The notes: generated by a model not told the origin, from the letters alone. A stretch of 64,000 bases of DNA from DATBSK01 sp964501785 (GCA_964501785.1 CAZCUD010000008.1:89900-153899); one strand, 5' to 3'; positions 40,488 through 49,852 are shown, counted from the stretch's first letter. Numbers and translations: made by a program.

Positions 40488-41267
40488 CTACTCCACGGTG
40501 AGGACGAGCAGGATGGTCTCGTAGCGAAGGGTGATGGTGCCGCCCGCGTCGTCGATCACCTTCGCGACTGCCTGCATCAGCGCGTCGCGCTGGACGTCGG
40601 GCAGGAGGTGGTGATCGGAGTGCGTGCAGAGCATGTCCGTGTACTCGCGCGACGTGTACTCCTGGTCCCAGTCGAACTCGCGCTGCTCGGTCATGCGGAA
40701 CCCGGGATGGCGCGCCATCGTGTCGCGGAAGCTGCGCCGGGTGCTCTCCGTCTTGTCCTCGAGCGAAGGTGCGTGCTCGCGGTAGGCGTCGTTCACGAGC
40801 CCGTAGAGCGGGCTGCGCTCGAGGTTCGGCACGTTCCAGAACGCGGCGAGCACGCCGTCGGGCCTCAGCAGCGCACGGGCCTTCGAGTAGGCGATGCGGG
40901 GGTCGACCCAGTGCCAGCAGTGCGCAGCGATGATCGCGTCGAACGGGGGGAGCGCCGTGACCCAGTGCTCGAAGCCGTCGACCACGACCGAGACGTCGTC
41001 GAGCGCGCTGGTGTGGCGCTCGGCGATCGCCGCCATCGCCGGATCGGGCTCCAGCGCGAGGAGCGATCCGACGTGGGGAGCGATGAGGGTGGTCGCCTTG
41101 CCGGTGCCGGCGCCCACCTCGAGCACTCGGGCGTTCGGCGCGTCGGGGATCGCGGCGAGGACCGCGTCGACGAGCGGCTGCGGATAGGACGGGCGAGCCC
41201 GGTCGTACAGCTCCGCGACCTCGCCGAACACCAGCGCCCGCCTCGATCGCTCCTCGTCGCTGCGCAC
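40488..41267 (-). CDS. Class I SAM-dependent methyltransferase
   Basis: A 259-residue methyltransferase: FGEVAELYDRARPSYPQPLVDAVL then motif I RVLEVGAGTGKATTLIA, an acidic motif II ALEPDPAM, and FDAIIAAHCWHWVDP for motif IV. The pattern matches methyltransferases annotated as acting on small molecules or quinone precursors; the substrate is unknown. The GTG at 41267 starts just before the conserved opening. Confidence 0.82.
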   Translation of the reverse strand: MRSDEERSRRALVFGEVAELYDRARPSYPQPLVDAVLAAIPDAPNARVLEVGAGTGKATTLIAPHVGSLLALEPDPAMAAIAERHTSALDDVSVVVDGFEHWVTALPPFDAIIAAHCWHWVDPRIAYSKARALLRPDGVLAAFWNVPNLERSPLYGLVNDAYREHAPSLEDKTESTRRSFRDTMARHPGFRMTEQREFDWDQEYTSREYTDMLCTHSDHHLLPDVQRDALMQAVAKVIDDAGGTITLRYETILLVLTVE

Positions 41268-41314
41268 GAACGCATCGTACGCACGCGACCGGCTCGGGCC
41301 GCGCGTGCTTTGCC

Positions 41315-41752
41315 CTAGAGGGGGACGGGCGCTCCGCCTCGCTCCATGCACTGGACGTCGAACCAGATGGGCAGGAGGTGGCGCACGTAGAACGCGTGGA
41401 CGACGAGATCGCCGGTGACGAGGTCTTCGTACTCCTTCACCCGGATGCGATCGTCGAGCGCGGCGCGCTCCTTGCACTTCGCCAGCAGGTCGTCGACCTC
41501 GGCCCGGCTGCCCTGGAGCAGCCCGAGGTGGTCGTAGCCGGGCGAGCTCATGGGCTTCTCGGACTCGGCCAGCAGGATGAAGTCGCCGCCGTCGCCCGTG
41601 AGGAGGATGTGGCACAGCTGGCCCACGACCTCGGTGTCGACGCCCGTCCACCCGAAGACCTCGCCGTAGAAGTCGTCGACCTCCTTGCGGAACACGTCGG
41701 TGAGCGTGCCCGTCGGGAACGTCAGCTCCATGTGGTTGAAGCGCATCGGCAT
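41315..41752 (-). CDS. VOC (glyoxalase/dioxygenase-like) family protein
   Basis: A 145-residue protein with a single VOC module: FNHMELTFPTGTL...VDDFYGEVFGW at the start and HAFYVRHLLPIWFDVQCME at the end, with possible metal ligands His and Glu. Role unknown. ATG at 41752. Confidence 0.7.
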   Translation of the reverse strand: MPMRFNHMELTFPTGTLTDVFRKEVDDFYGEVFGWTGVDTEVVGQLCHILLTGDGGDFILLAESEKPMSSPGYDHLGLLQGSRAEVDDLLAKCKERAALDDRIRVKEYEDLVTGDLVVHAFYVRHLLPIWFDVQCMERGGAPVPL

Positions 41753-41768
41753 GCGCCCACGGTATCCC

Positions 41769-42347
41769 TCAGTTGAGGGACGGGTCGTCGGGGAAGCCCG
41801 CGACGAGCCTCAGCGGACCGGGCTGTCGGCGCAGCACCGCGCGCCAGAGGCCGTCGGGCTGCGCGGTCCACGGGTCGCCCGGGAACGCGTCGCACACGTA
41901 CCAGCCCGACGCGGCGAGCTCGTCGTCGAGCTGGCCAGGGCCCCACCCCGAGTAGCCGGCGAACACTCGCACCGCCTCCACCGTGGGGACGAGATCGTCG
42001 GGCGACTGCTCGAGATCGACGGTGCCCAGGTCGTCGAAGAGCGGCGCGAAGCCCAGCGTGTCGGCGTCGGTTGCGGCGGCGTCTCGGCGGGCGAGCCCGA
42101 TCGCGGCCTCGGGTTGCACGGGTCCGCCGACGAACACCACGCCCGGTGGCGCGGCCCGCTCGTGCCAGCGCGGCAACGAGGCGGCCAGCGACGTGTCGGT
42201 CGGTCGGTTGAGGACGACGCCGAGCGCACCGTCCTCGGAGTGCTCCAGCATCAGCACCACGGTGCGGGCGAAGTTGGGATCGAGCAGCTCCGGCGTGGCG
42301 ACCAGGAGCCTCCCTCGGCAGCTCTCGTCCACGGCCCGATTCTGCAC
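41769..42347 (-). CDS. YqgE/AlgH family protein
   Basis: A 192-residue member of UPF0301: GRLLVATPELLDPNFARTVVLMLEHSEDGALGVVLNRP, then VFVGGPVQPEA and VRVFAGYSGWGPGQLDDEL are the family's conserved blocks. Molecular role is not established. A GTG at 42347 is used; a TTG at 42353 is also possible. A strong hairpin lies just upstream. Confidence 0.88.
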   Translation of the reverse strand: MQNRAVDESCRGRLLVATPELLDPNFARTVVLMLEHSEDGALGVVLNRPTDTSLAASLPRWHERAAPPGVVFVGGPVQPEAAIGLARRDAAATDADTLGFAPLFDDLGTVDLEQSPDDLVPTVEAVRVFAGYSGWGPGQLDDELAASGWYVCDAFPGDPWTAQPDGLWRAVLRRQPGPLRLVAGFPDDPSLN

Positions 42348-42355
42348 CGTCAACG

Positions 42356-42396
42356 TGCGTGGCTCACCCCTCCCTACAAAGGTGAGCTACGCAACC
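42356..42396 (-). terminator. Intergenic hairpin after the amidohydrolase gene (GGTTGCGTAGCTCACC family)
   Basis: A 13-bp stem with one G-T pair (TGCGTGGCTCACC / GGTGAGCTACGCA, 42356-42368 with 42381-42393), 10 nt after the leftward amidohydrolase stop. Its 5' arm on the minus strand matches the mec hairpin in 15 of 16 bases. Confidence 0.55.
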
Positions 42397-42406
42397 GGTG
42401 CGCGCG

Positions 42407-43600
42407 TCAGTCGAGGTCGAGGTGGAGCATGCGGATGGCGTTGTCGCGCACGATCTTGCGGACGGTCACCGGGTCGAGGCCGGCGAACATCTTCTCCGCG
42501 ACCTCCTTGGTGTGGGGCCAGGTGCTGTCGGTGTGCGGGTAGTCGGTCTCGAAGGTGATGTTGTCGACACCGACCTCGTCGAGCGAAGCGAGCCCGTGGT
42601 TGTCGCGGAAGAAGCAGCCGTAGATCTGCCGGAAGTAGTAGGTCGAGGGCGGCTCGGGCACGATCTCGCGCACGCCGGCCCACGCGCGGTGCTCCAGCCA
42701 CACGTCGTTGGCGCGCTCGAGGATGTAGGGGATCCAGCCGATCTGGCCCTCCGAGTACGCGAGCTTCAGCTCGGGGTGTCGAACCAGGACGCCGGAGAAC
42801 AAGAAGTCGCTCATCGACGCCATCGCGTTGCCGAACGACAGCGTCGCGGCGACAGCCACCGGCGCATCGGCCGACGTCGCCGGCATCTTCGACGACGACC
42901 CGATGTGCATGCAGACGACGACCTCCTGCTGCTCGCACGCGGCGAAGAACGGATCCCACTGCCCGGTGTGGATGCTCGGCAGCCCGAGGTGCGGCGGGAT
43001 CTCGCTGAAGCACACGGCGTGCACGCCCCTCGCCGCGTTGCGCTCGATCTCGGCGACCGCCATGTCGACGTCCCAGAGCGGGATGATGATCAGCGGGATC
43101 AGCGCGCCGTCGCTGTCGCCACACCACTCCTCGACCATCCAGTCGTTGTACGCGACCACGCAGGCGGCCGCGAGCTCCTTGTCCTTGGCCTCGAGGAAGG
43201 TCTGGCCGCAGAAGCGCGGGAAGGTCGGGAAGCACAGGCTCGCCTCGACGTGGTTCATCACCATGTCGTCGACTCGCGCCTTCGGGTCGTAGCAGCCGTC
43301 GCGCATCTCGTCGTAGGTGATCGGCGACAGCGTCATGTCGTCGCGGTCGAAGCCCACGGCGGCGACGTGGCGCTTGTGCGGGAGCACGAGATCCTCGTAG
43401 ACCCAGCAGTCGGCCTTCGGCGCGTCGTCGTCGAACTCGAGCTCGTAGGTCCCGCCACCGACGTGACGCATGCCGGCGATGCCCTTGCGCTCGATCCGAG
43501 GCGCCCGATCACGGAACCGCTCGGGGAGCCAGCGCTCCCAGACGTGGGGCGGCTCGACGACGTGGTCGTCGACGCTGACGATCAGAGGGATCTCGTCCAC
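42407..43600 (-). CDS. Amidohydrolase family 2 protein
   Basis: A 397-residue metal-dependent hydrolase/decarboxylase-type protein (PF04909). VSVDDHVVEPPHVWERWLP carries the N-terminal Asp/His metal site, MHIGSSS the next His, and FETDYPHTDSTWPH the Asp near the end. Homologs act on aromatic acids or carboxylated rings; the actual substrate is unknown. A GTG at 43600 is chosen as it starts directly at the conserved opening. It is divergent from the deacylase-type gene. Confidence 0.85.
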   Translation of the reverse strand: MDEIPLIVSVDDHVVEPPHVWERWLPERFRDRAPRIERKGIAGMRHVGGGTYELEFDDDAPKADCWVYEDLVLPHKRHVAAVGFDRDDMTLSPITYDEMRDGCYDPKARVDDMVMNHVEASLCFPTFPRFCGQTFLEAKDKELAAACVVAYNDWMVEEWCGDSDGALIPLIIIPLWDVDMAVAEIERNAARGVHAVCFSEIPPHLGLPSIHTGQWDPFFAACEQQEVVVCMHIGSSSKMPATSADAPVAVAATLSFGNAMASMSDFLFSGVLVRHPELKLAYSEGQIGWIPYILERANDVWLEHRAWAGVREIVPEPPSTYYFRQIYGCFFRDNHGLASLDEVGVDNITFETDYPHTDSTWPHTKEVAEKMFAGLDPVTVRKIVRDNAIRMLHLDLD

Positions 43601-43725
43601 CGATGCTCCCGGCTCTCGCTCCGCGCCATCGCTGACGCCGACGTCATCTGACGCCTCGTCAGATCGTACCGACCTGCTCCCGCCCCTGCCGCGCCCGGCC
43701 CGCGTGACGACCGCCGATCGGCCGA

Positions 43726-43731
43726 TAGCGT
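43726..43731 (+). promoter_or_regulatory. -10 box TAGCGT of the deacylase gene
   Basis: TAGCGT ends 8 nt before GTG 43740, consistent with leaderless initiation. Confidence 0.3.
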
Positions 43732-43739
43732 CCCTGGAC

Positions 43740-45425
43740 GTGCACGACCTCGTGATCCGCAACGGCACGCTCGTCGACGGCACGGGCGCGCCGGTCCGGC
43801 CGGCGGACGTCGCGGTCGACGGCGATCGCATCGTCGCCGTCGGCACGGTCACCGACCGCGGCCGTCGTGAGCTCGACGCCGACGGCCGGCTCGTGACACC
43901 GGGCTTCGTCGACGTGCACACGCACCTCGACGCGCAGTTCGCGTGGGACCCGATCGGCTCGTCGTCGTGCTGGCACGGCGTCACGTCGGTCGTCATCGGC
44001 AACTGCGGGGTGACGTTCGCGCCCGTGCGGAGCGCCGATCACACGTACATGGCCGAGATGATGGAGTCGGTCGAGGACATCCCGGCCCGGAGCATCCTCG
44101 ACGGCCTGCCCTGGGACTGGGAGACGTACGGCGACTACCTCGCCTGGCTCGACCGCACGCCGCTCGGCGTCAACGTCGGCGGCATGGTCGGGCACACCGC
44201 GCTGCGCTACTTCGCGATGGGCGAGCGCAGCCTCGAGGAGGACGCGATCCCGTCGGCCGACGAGCTCGACACGATGCTCGGTCTGCTCGACGAGGCGCTC
44301 ACCCGTGGCGCGCTCGGCTGGTCGACGTCACGCACGCTGCGCCACCGCGTGCCCGACGGTCGCTTCGTGCCCGGCACCTGGGCGCAGCCCGACGAGCTGC
44401 GAGCGTTCGCGGGGGTCCTCGCGAAGCACGGGAGGGGCGTGATGGAGGTGTCGCCCCGCTTCGACGGGGACGGCCCTGCCGAGCCGCGCGTCGACGCCGA
44501 GCTCGCGTGGATGGAGCAGGTCAGCCGGGCGGCCGGCCGTCCGCTCACGTTCAACCTGTCGCAGACGCACGACCAGGGCGAGCACTGGCGCCACGCCGTG
44601 GCCGCGGCCCGCGCGGCCAACGGTCGCGGGGCCACGATCCGTCCGCAGACCACGCCCCGGTTCATCGGCGTGCTCACCGGGCTGGCGCACCGCACCCCCT
44701 TCGACGCCCATCCGGCGTGGCAGGCGCTCCAGCCCCTGTCGCTCGAGCAGCGGGTCGCAGTCCTGCGCGACCCGCTCCGGCGCGCCGAGCTCGTCGACCA
44801 GGCCGCCGGCGACCGTGCCGGCCTCGACGTGTTCTACGTGCTCAACGGACCCGACGGTCTCGCCCGCTACGACTGTCGGCCCGAGGACGCGCTGCTCGCG
44901 GTCGCCGACGCACGAGGCGTGTCACCGGTCGAGGCGTTCGTCGACCTCGCGATCGAGACCGACGGGCGACTGCTCCTCTCGTGGCCGCTGCTGAACCAGA
45001 GCGTCGACGCGATCGGGGCGATGCTCGGCGAGCCCGAGATCCTGATGGGGCTCGCCGACGCCGGCGCGCACGTCGGCCAGACGATGGACGCCAGCGCGCC
45101 CACCTACCTGCTCACCTACTGGGTCCGCGAGCGCGGCGCGCTCGAGCTCGAGGACGCCGTCCGCCGCCTCACCTCCGACACCGCGTCGACGTTCGGCGTC
45201 CCCGACCGGGGGGTCGTGCGGGAAGGCGCCTTCGCCGACCTCAACGTCATCGACTGGGAGGGCCTGGCCCTGCCCGTCCCCGAGTTCGTGCACGACTTCC
45301 CCCACGGAGCGGGCCGGTTCGCGCAGCGGGCCCGTGGCTACGACGCCACCGTCGTCAACGGCGAGGTCTTCATGGAGCACGGCGAGCACACCGGCGCGCT
45401 CGTCGGCCGCCTCATCAGGGGCTGA
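43740..45425 (+). CDS. N-acyl-D-amino-acid deacylase-like amidohydrolase
   Basis: A 561-residue amidohydrolase 3-type enzyme: DLVIRNGTLVDGTGAPVRPADVAVDGDRI, then the metal-binding GFVDVHTHLDAQ and GVTSVVIGNCGVTFAP as in D-aminoacylases, and GLADAGAHVGQTMDAS near the end. It ends with the usual ADLNVIDW and VVNGEVFMEHGEHTGALVGRLIR. Likely hydrolyses an acylated amino acid or cyclic amide. The GTG at 43740 matches the family start. Confidence 0.86.
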   Translation: MHDLVIRNGTLVDGTGAPVRPADVAVDGDRIVAVGTVTDRGRRELDADGRLVTPGFVDVHTHLDAQFAWDPIGSSSCWHGVTSVVIGNCGVTFAPVRSADHTYMAEMMESVEDIPARSILDGLPWDWETYGDYLAWLDRTPLGVNVGGMVGHTALRYFAMGERSLEEDAIPSADELDTMLGLLDEALTRGALGWSTSRTLRHRVPDGRFVPGTWAQPDELRAFAGVLAKHGRGVMEVSPRFDGDGPAEPRVDAELAWMEQVSRAAGRPLTFNLSQTHDQGEHWRHAVAAARAANGRGATIRPQTTPRFIGVLTGLAHRTPFDAHPAWQALQPLSLEQRVAVLRDPLRRAELVDQAAGDRAGLDVFYVLNGPDGLARYDCRPEDALLAVADARGVSPVEAFVDLAIETDGRLLLSWPLLNQSVDAIGAMLGEPEILMGLADAGAHVGQTMDASAPTYLLTYWVRERGALELEDAVRRLTSDTASTFGVPDRGVVREGAFADLNVIDWEGLALPVPEFVHDFPHGAGRFAQRARGYDATVVNGEVFMEHGEHTGALVGRLIRG

Positions 45426-45456
45426 CACCGCTCCGCCCACACCCCGGGGGGATCTG

Positions 45457-45493
45457 GGCACGTTGAAGCGGCCATAGCCCGCGTCAACGTGCC
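45457..45493 (+). terminator. Bidirectional hairpin between convergent genes
   Basis: A 10-bp perfect stem GGCACGTTGA/TCAACGTGCC with a further inner GCGG/CCGC pairing, between the convergent deacylase (stop 45425) and reductase (stop 45504). There is no U-tract. Confidence 0.6.
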
Positions 45494-45503
45494 GAATTCC
45501 CGC

Positions 45504-46535
45504 TCAGGTGGTCGGGTCGGGGGCGACCTGCACGAGGAGCTTTCCCTGGTTCTCGCCGCGGAAGAGCATGTTGAGCGCCTCGGGCGCGCGCTCGATCCCC
45601 TCGATGACCGTGTCGCGCCACGACAGCTTGCCCTCGGCCTCCCAGGTGGCGAGCTGGAGCACCGCCTCGGGGAATCGCTCGAGCCAGTCGAGGACGAGGA
45701 AGCCCTGGATGCGCGCGCGCTTCACCACGAGCTCCATGTAGCGCGAGATCGGGTCGGGGCTCCCGTCGAGGTCGTTGTAGGTCGAGATCGCACCGCAGAG
45801 CGCGATCCGTGCGCCGATCGCTAGGTGGCCGAGGACCGCGTCGAGGCTCGCGCCGCCGACGTTCTCGAACAGCACGTCGACACCGTCCGGTGCGAGCTCG
45901 GTGAGGCGCGCGTCGATGTCTTCGGACTTGTAGTCGATCGTCGCGTCGAGCCCGCACGTGTCGCGCAGCCACCCGCACTTCTCGGCGCCGCCCGCGATCC
46001 CGATGACGCGACAGCCCTGGATCTTCGCGATCTGCGCGGCGACCGACCCGGTCGCGCCGGCCGCGCCCGAGACGACGACGGTCTCGCCGGCCGCGGGCTG
46101 CCCGACGTCGAGCATCCCGAAGTACGCGGTGATGCCGGTGGCGCCCAGCACGCCCATCATCTGACGCATCGGCAATCCCGCGGGGACGACGTTCGCCGTG
46201 GCATCGGGGCCACAGACCGAGTGCTCCTGCCAACCGAGCAGTCCGGTCACGACCGACCCGACCGGCACGTCGTCCGCGCGCGACTCCACCACCTCGCCGA
46301 TGGCCCCCGACCGCATCACCTCGCCGATCTCCACCGGCGGCAGGTAGCTCGGCTCCTCGCGGATCCACACGCGCTGCGTCGGGTCGATCGACAGGAAGAC
46401 GTGGCGGACCAGGTACTCGCCGGCTTCCAGCTCGGGGATCGCTTCCTCGACCAGCTCGAAGGTGGAGCCGTCGACCATGCCCTCGGGACGACGGGCGAGT
46501 CGCAGCTGTCGATTGGAGGGGCGATCCTCGGGCAC
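45504..46535 (-). CDS. MDR-family NADP-dependent oxidoreductase
   Basis: A 343-residue zinc-free medium-chain reductase of the prostaglandin/leukotriene B4 reductase-like group: YLVRHVFLSIDPTQRVWI at the start, GVLGATGITAYFGMLDVGQP and the Rossmann VVSGAAGATGSVAAQIAK, then FENVGG. It reduces C=C bonds of enones in known members. The GTG at 46535 lies 12 nt after the ABC permease stop, so it may be cotranscribed with the exporter. Confidence 0.87.
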   Translation of the reverse strand: MPEDRPSNRQLRLARRPEGMVDGSTFELVEEAIPELEAGEYLVRHVFLSIDPTQRVWIREEPSYLPPVEIGEVMRSGAIGEVVESRADDVPVGSVVTGLLGWQEHSVCGPDATANVVPAGLPMRQMMGVLGATGITAYFGMLDVGQPAAGETVVVSGAAGATGSVAAQIAKIQGCRVIGIAGGAEKCGWLRDTCGLDATIDYKSEDIDARLTELAPDGVDVLFENVGGASLDAVLGHLAIGARIALCGAISTYNDLDGSPDPISRYMELVVKRARIQGFLVLDWLERFPEAVLQLATWEAEGKLSWRDTVIEGIERAPEALNMLFRGENQGKLLVQVAPDPTT

Positions 46536-46546
46536 CGCCCGACTTC

Positions 46547-47407
46547 TTACTCGGTCTTGCCGAACAGGCGCACGGCCAAGGCGAGCATCGCGACGCCGAA
46601 GCCGAGGGTGATCAGCGCATCGGCCCACAGGGGCACGACCCAGTCGAGGATCGTGAGCGGGTCGGACTCGGGCAGGACGACGCGGCGGATCGCATCGACG
46701 CCGTACGTCGCGGGGTTGAGTCGGGTGATCACGGCCAGCCAGTCGGGGAGCTCGTTGAGCGGGAAGATCGCGCCCGATAGGAACAGCATCGGCTGCAGCA
46801 CGAGCGCCATCACCATCTGGAAGCTCTCCATGCGCTGCATCCGACTCGCCACGACGATCCCGAACGCGGTCAACGAGAACGCGAGGAGCAGCATGAACCC
46901 GAGCATCTGGAAGAAGCTCGCGACGGTGAAGGACACGCCCACGAAGGGTGCAGCGACGAGCAGCACCAGGCCCTGCACCACCGCGACCGAGCCGCCGCCG
47001 AGCGCCTTTCCGCACACGAGAGTGCCGCGCGCGACCGGGGCCACGAGCATCTCGCGCATGAACCCGAACTCGCGGTCCCACACGATCGCGATCGCGGAGA
47101 ACAGCGCCGAGGTCAGGATCGACATCGCGAGGATCCCCGGGAACAGGTACTGCTGGTAGTCGACGCCGGCCGCACCTTGTGCGCCGATCGCACCCTCGAG
47201 CCCCGCGCCGAGCACGAACAGGAACAGCAGGGGCTGCGCGACCCCGGAGATGATCCGCGTCGGCATCCGGAACAGCCGGATGATGTCCCGACGCCACACC
47301 ATGAGCATCGCCCGCACGTTGCGGACGAACGGCCCTTCGTGGTCCATCTGCCGCCGTTCGTCGACGGCGGGCGCCGGCACCGAGCCGGGGAGCGTCGCGT
47401 CCGCCAT
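46547..47407 (-). CDS. ABC-2 type exporter permease (DrrB-like)
   Basis: A 286-residue membrane protein with six predicted segments (ISGVAQPLLFLFVLGAGL, ILAMSILTSALFSAIAIV, GGSVAVVQGLVLLVAAPFVG, FMLLLAFSLTAFGIVVAS, MVMALVLQPMLFLSGAIFPL, ALITLGFGVAMLALAVRLF) and the ABC-2 signature around LNELPDWLAVITRLNPATYGVDAIR. Its ATG overlaps the ATPase stop, giving a DrrAB-type pair for export of a hydrophobic compound. Confidence 0.88.
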   Translation of the reverse strand: MADATLPGSVPAPAVDERRQMDHEGPFVRNVRAMLMVWRRDIIRLFRMPTRIISGVAQPLLFLFVLGAGLEGAIGAQGAAGVDYQQYLFPGILAMSILTSALFSAIAIVWDREFGFMREMLVAPVARGTLVCGKALGGGSVAVVQGLVLLVAAPFVGVSFTVASFFQMLGFMLLLAFSLTAFGIVVASRMQRMESFQMVMALVLQPMLFLSGAIFPLNELPDWLAVITRLNPATYGVDAIRRVVLPESDPLTILDWVVPLWADALITLGFGVAMLALAVRLFGKTE

Positions 47408-48408
47408 CAGCGCCGGAAGCCGCGGGTCATCCCGCTCGCCTTCCACTGGTCGTTGGCGCCGGCCTCGGCATCTCGGATGTCGCGGCCGGTGTACTCGAGG
47501 AACACGTCGTCGAGGCTGGGGCGACGCACGTTGACGCTCCGGATCCCGCCCGCGACGTGGTCGAACAAGCGGGGCACGAACTCCTCACCGCTGGGCACGC
47601 GCAGCCGCAGCCCGTCGTCGGTGCGCTCACCGGTGACGCCGAGGCCGCGCTGGATGTCGGCGAGCGCGGCGTCGTCGTCGTGCGTCGTGAGCGTCACGAC
47701 GTCATCGCCGATCGAGGCCTTCAGGGCATCGGGCGTGTCGATCGCCACGATCCGACCCTGGTCGATGATCGCGATGCGATCACAGCGCTCCGCCTCGTCC
47801 ATGTAGTGCGTGGTGAGGAACATCGTCGTGGCCTCGCGCTCACGTAGCGTGTCGACGTAGTCCCAGATGTGCACACGCGTCTGCGGGTCGAGGCCGATCG
47901 TCGGCTCGTCGAGGAACAGCACCTTCGGCGCGTGCAGCAGGCCGCGCGCGATCTCGAGCCGGCGCTTCATCCCGCCCGAGTAGAAGCGGACCTGTTGATC
48001 GGCGCGGTCGGCGAGCCCCACCATCTCGAGCAGGGGCGCGGCTCGCTCGCGGACCTGTGACGGATGACAGCCGTAGAGCACCGCGTGGAACTTCAGGTTC
48101 TCGGCGCCGGTAAGGTAGTCGTCGAGGGTGATCTCCTGGAAGACCAGGCCGATGCTCGAACGCACGGCCGCCGGCTCGCTGGCGACGTCGTGACCGGCGA
48201 CGCGCGCGATGCCCCCCGACGGCGTCAGCAAGGTGCACAGGATGCTGATGGTCGTCGTCTTGCCGGCTCCGTTCGGGCCGAGGAAGCCGAAGAGCTCCCC
48301 CGGCTCGACGGAGAACGAGACGCCGTCGACCGCGGTGAAGTCGCCGAACCGCTTGACCAGTCCGTCGACCTCTACCGCCGTCTGACGATCGGAGGGCGTG
48401 ACGCTCAC
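47407..48408 (-). CDS. ABC transporter ATP-binding protein (DrrA-like)
   Basis: A 333-residue ATPase: Walker A GPNGAGKTT near residue 45, signature YSGGMKRRLEIARG, Walker B VLFLDEPTIGLD and switch LTTHYMDEAERCDRI. The C-terminal extension of about 90 residues is typical of the daunorubicin-resistance subfamily. It starts at GTG 48408, 11 nt after the upstream peptidase stop, and powers the adjacent permease. Confidence 0.92.
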   Translation of the reverse strand: MSVTPSDRQTAVEVDGLVKRFGDFTAVDGVSFSVEPGELFGFLGPNGAGKTTTISILCTLLTPSGGIARVAGHDVASEPAAVRSSIGLVFQEITLDDYLTGAENLKFHAVLYGCHPSQVRERAAPLLEMVGLADRADQQVRFYSGGMKRRLEIARGLLHAPKVLFLDEPTIGLDPQTRVHIWDYVDTLREREATTMFLTTHYMDEAERCDRIAIIDQGRIVAIDTPDALKASIGDDVVTLTTHDDDAALADIQRGLGVTGERTDDGLRLRVPSGEEFVPRLFDHVAGGIRSVNVRRPSLDDVFLEYTGRDIRDAEAGANDQWKASGMTRGFRR

Positions 48409-48418
48409 GCCTCGGACG

Positions 48419-49852
48419 CTACGCGAGGAACGGCACGCCTGACTGATACTCGGCGCACTTGGTGTAGCCGTTGACGAAGCCGTCGCGGAACGCCCGGACT
48501 CGCAGGAACGTCACGTCGAGGTCGGGCGCCACGTCCCGAGATGCCGTGTAGTCGATGAAGGCTTGGATCGACTCGTCGAGGTCGCCCGGCGACAGCTCGT
48601 ACGCCGGTGCACCGGTGCTCGGATCGACGAGCAGCGCGCCGTTGAACAGCGCCGCGGCGTAGCCGCCCGTGTAGCAGTCGGCGCCCAGCACCGCGTTGTC
48701 GGCGTTGGTCTCGACGCCGGGGAAGCCCTGGATCGTCTGCACGTAGGTCGCGAACGGGTTCGAGAACAGGGTCACGACTCCGAAGTCGCCGATCTCGTCG
48801 TAGATCCGCTGGAGGTATGGCTCGTCGAAGCCGAAGTTGCCGTCGTCGATGCAGTAGAAGACGCGGTTCCGCACCACGCTCTGCGGCTGCTCGGTGCCCC
48901 CGCACTCGGGCAGGTTGTCCTCGTCGGACGAGTCGAACGAGTACACGTCGTCGACCGTCTTCGGCGAGTACGCCGGCTCGACCTGGATGTAGAAGTCGTT
49001 CAGCGTCTCGACCGCGGCGGGGATCACCTCGTCGGCCGGCAGGTTGCCGCCGCTCGCCGCGTCGTCCTCACTCGTGAAGGGGATCTCCACGATCACCGGC
49101 GGGCTGTCGAAGTAGGGGTGGCACGCCTCGGGCCCGCCCTCGAAGCCGGCCTGGAGCGACGTCACCCGGTCGAATCCCGAACCGTGCGCGCCCTGCTCGT
49201 CGGCGGAGGTGCCGACCGGGTCGCGGAACTCGAGCATCGCGGTCATCGCCTGGTCGAGGTTGCCGCCGCGCACCTTGATGTCGGGGTCGCCCTCGTTGGC
49301 GACGAAGCCCACCCACGCGCCTGCGAAGCAGTCGGCCTGGAGCTCCTTGAGCACGTCGGGCTGGAAGTCGTTCTCGGCGCGGTCCTGGATGCCGTGACCC
49401 CACTCGTGCGCCATCACGAGCGGGATCGCGAGCCCGCCGAAGTCGCGGTGCAGTCGCGGGAACAGCGTCACGTCGTCGTACGCGATGAAGTTGTCCTCGT
49501 AGCAGTAGAAGGCGTTCTCGCGCGCGTCCTCGTAGGTGAGGGTGGTCCCTTGGCACTTCGGCAGCTTCACGCCGGGTCGTGCCGCGATGATGCGCTCCTC
49601 TGGGATCGGCTCGTAGTCGTCGCCGTAGAGGTCGTCGTACTCCTCTTCCCAGAACTCCTGGATGCTGTCGATCGCGGCCTCGATCGTGTCGCGGTAGTCG
49701 TCGGTGCGCTTCGGTGCGGGGCTGCTGTCGGTCTCCTCGAGCGTCGGCTCACCTCCGCCGCTGCCCGAACCCGACCCTGCGACGGCGGGCGGGGCGGCCA
49801 ACGCGGCGGCACAGACCCCGACGAAGAACACGGCTGCGAGACGACGACGCAC
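48419..49852 (-). CDS. Secreted neutral zinc metallopeptidase
   Basis: A 477-residue exported protein. It starts at GTG 49852 with AGGAGGAG 8 nt upstream; residues 1-30 are a signal peptide (RRRLAAVFFVGVCAAALAAP, cleavage near AVA-G), followed by a Gly/Ser-rich linker. The catalytic HExxH is in VMAHEWGHGIQ and the third ligand is likely the Glu of LKELQADCFAG, as in the YpfJ-type neutral zinc metallopeptidase family. A second, related-looking region follows with FYCIDDGNFGFDEPY and LGADCYTGGY but no HExxH, so the C-terminal half may be a degenerate duplication. Confidence 0.83.
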   Translation of the reverse strand: MRRRLAAVFFVGVCAAALAAPPAVAGSGSGSGGGEPTLEETDSSPAPKRTDDYRDTIEAAIDSIQEFWEEEYDDLYGDDYEPIPEERIIAARPGVKLPKCQGTTLTYEDARENAFYCYEDNFIAYDDVTLFPRLHRDFGGLAIPLVMAHEWGHGIQDRAENDFQPDVLKELQADCFAGAWVGFVANEGDPDIKVRGGNLDQAMTAMLEFRDPVGTSADEQGAHGSGFDRVTSLQAGFEGGPEACHPYFDSPPVIVEIPFTSEDDAASGGNLPADEVIPAAVETLNDFYIQVEPAYSPKTVDDVYSFDSSDEDNLPECGGTEQPQSVVRNRVFYCIDDGNFGFDEPYLQRIYDEIGDFGVVTLFSNPFATYVQTIQGFPGVETNADNAVLGADCYTGGYAAALFNGALLVDPSTGAPAYELSPGDLDESIQAFIDYTASRDVAPDLDVTFLRVRAFRDGFVNGYTKCAEYQSGVPFLA

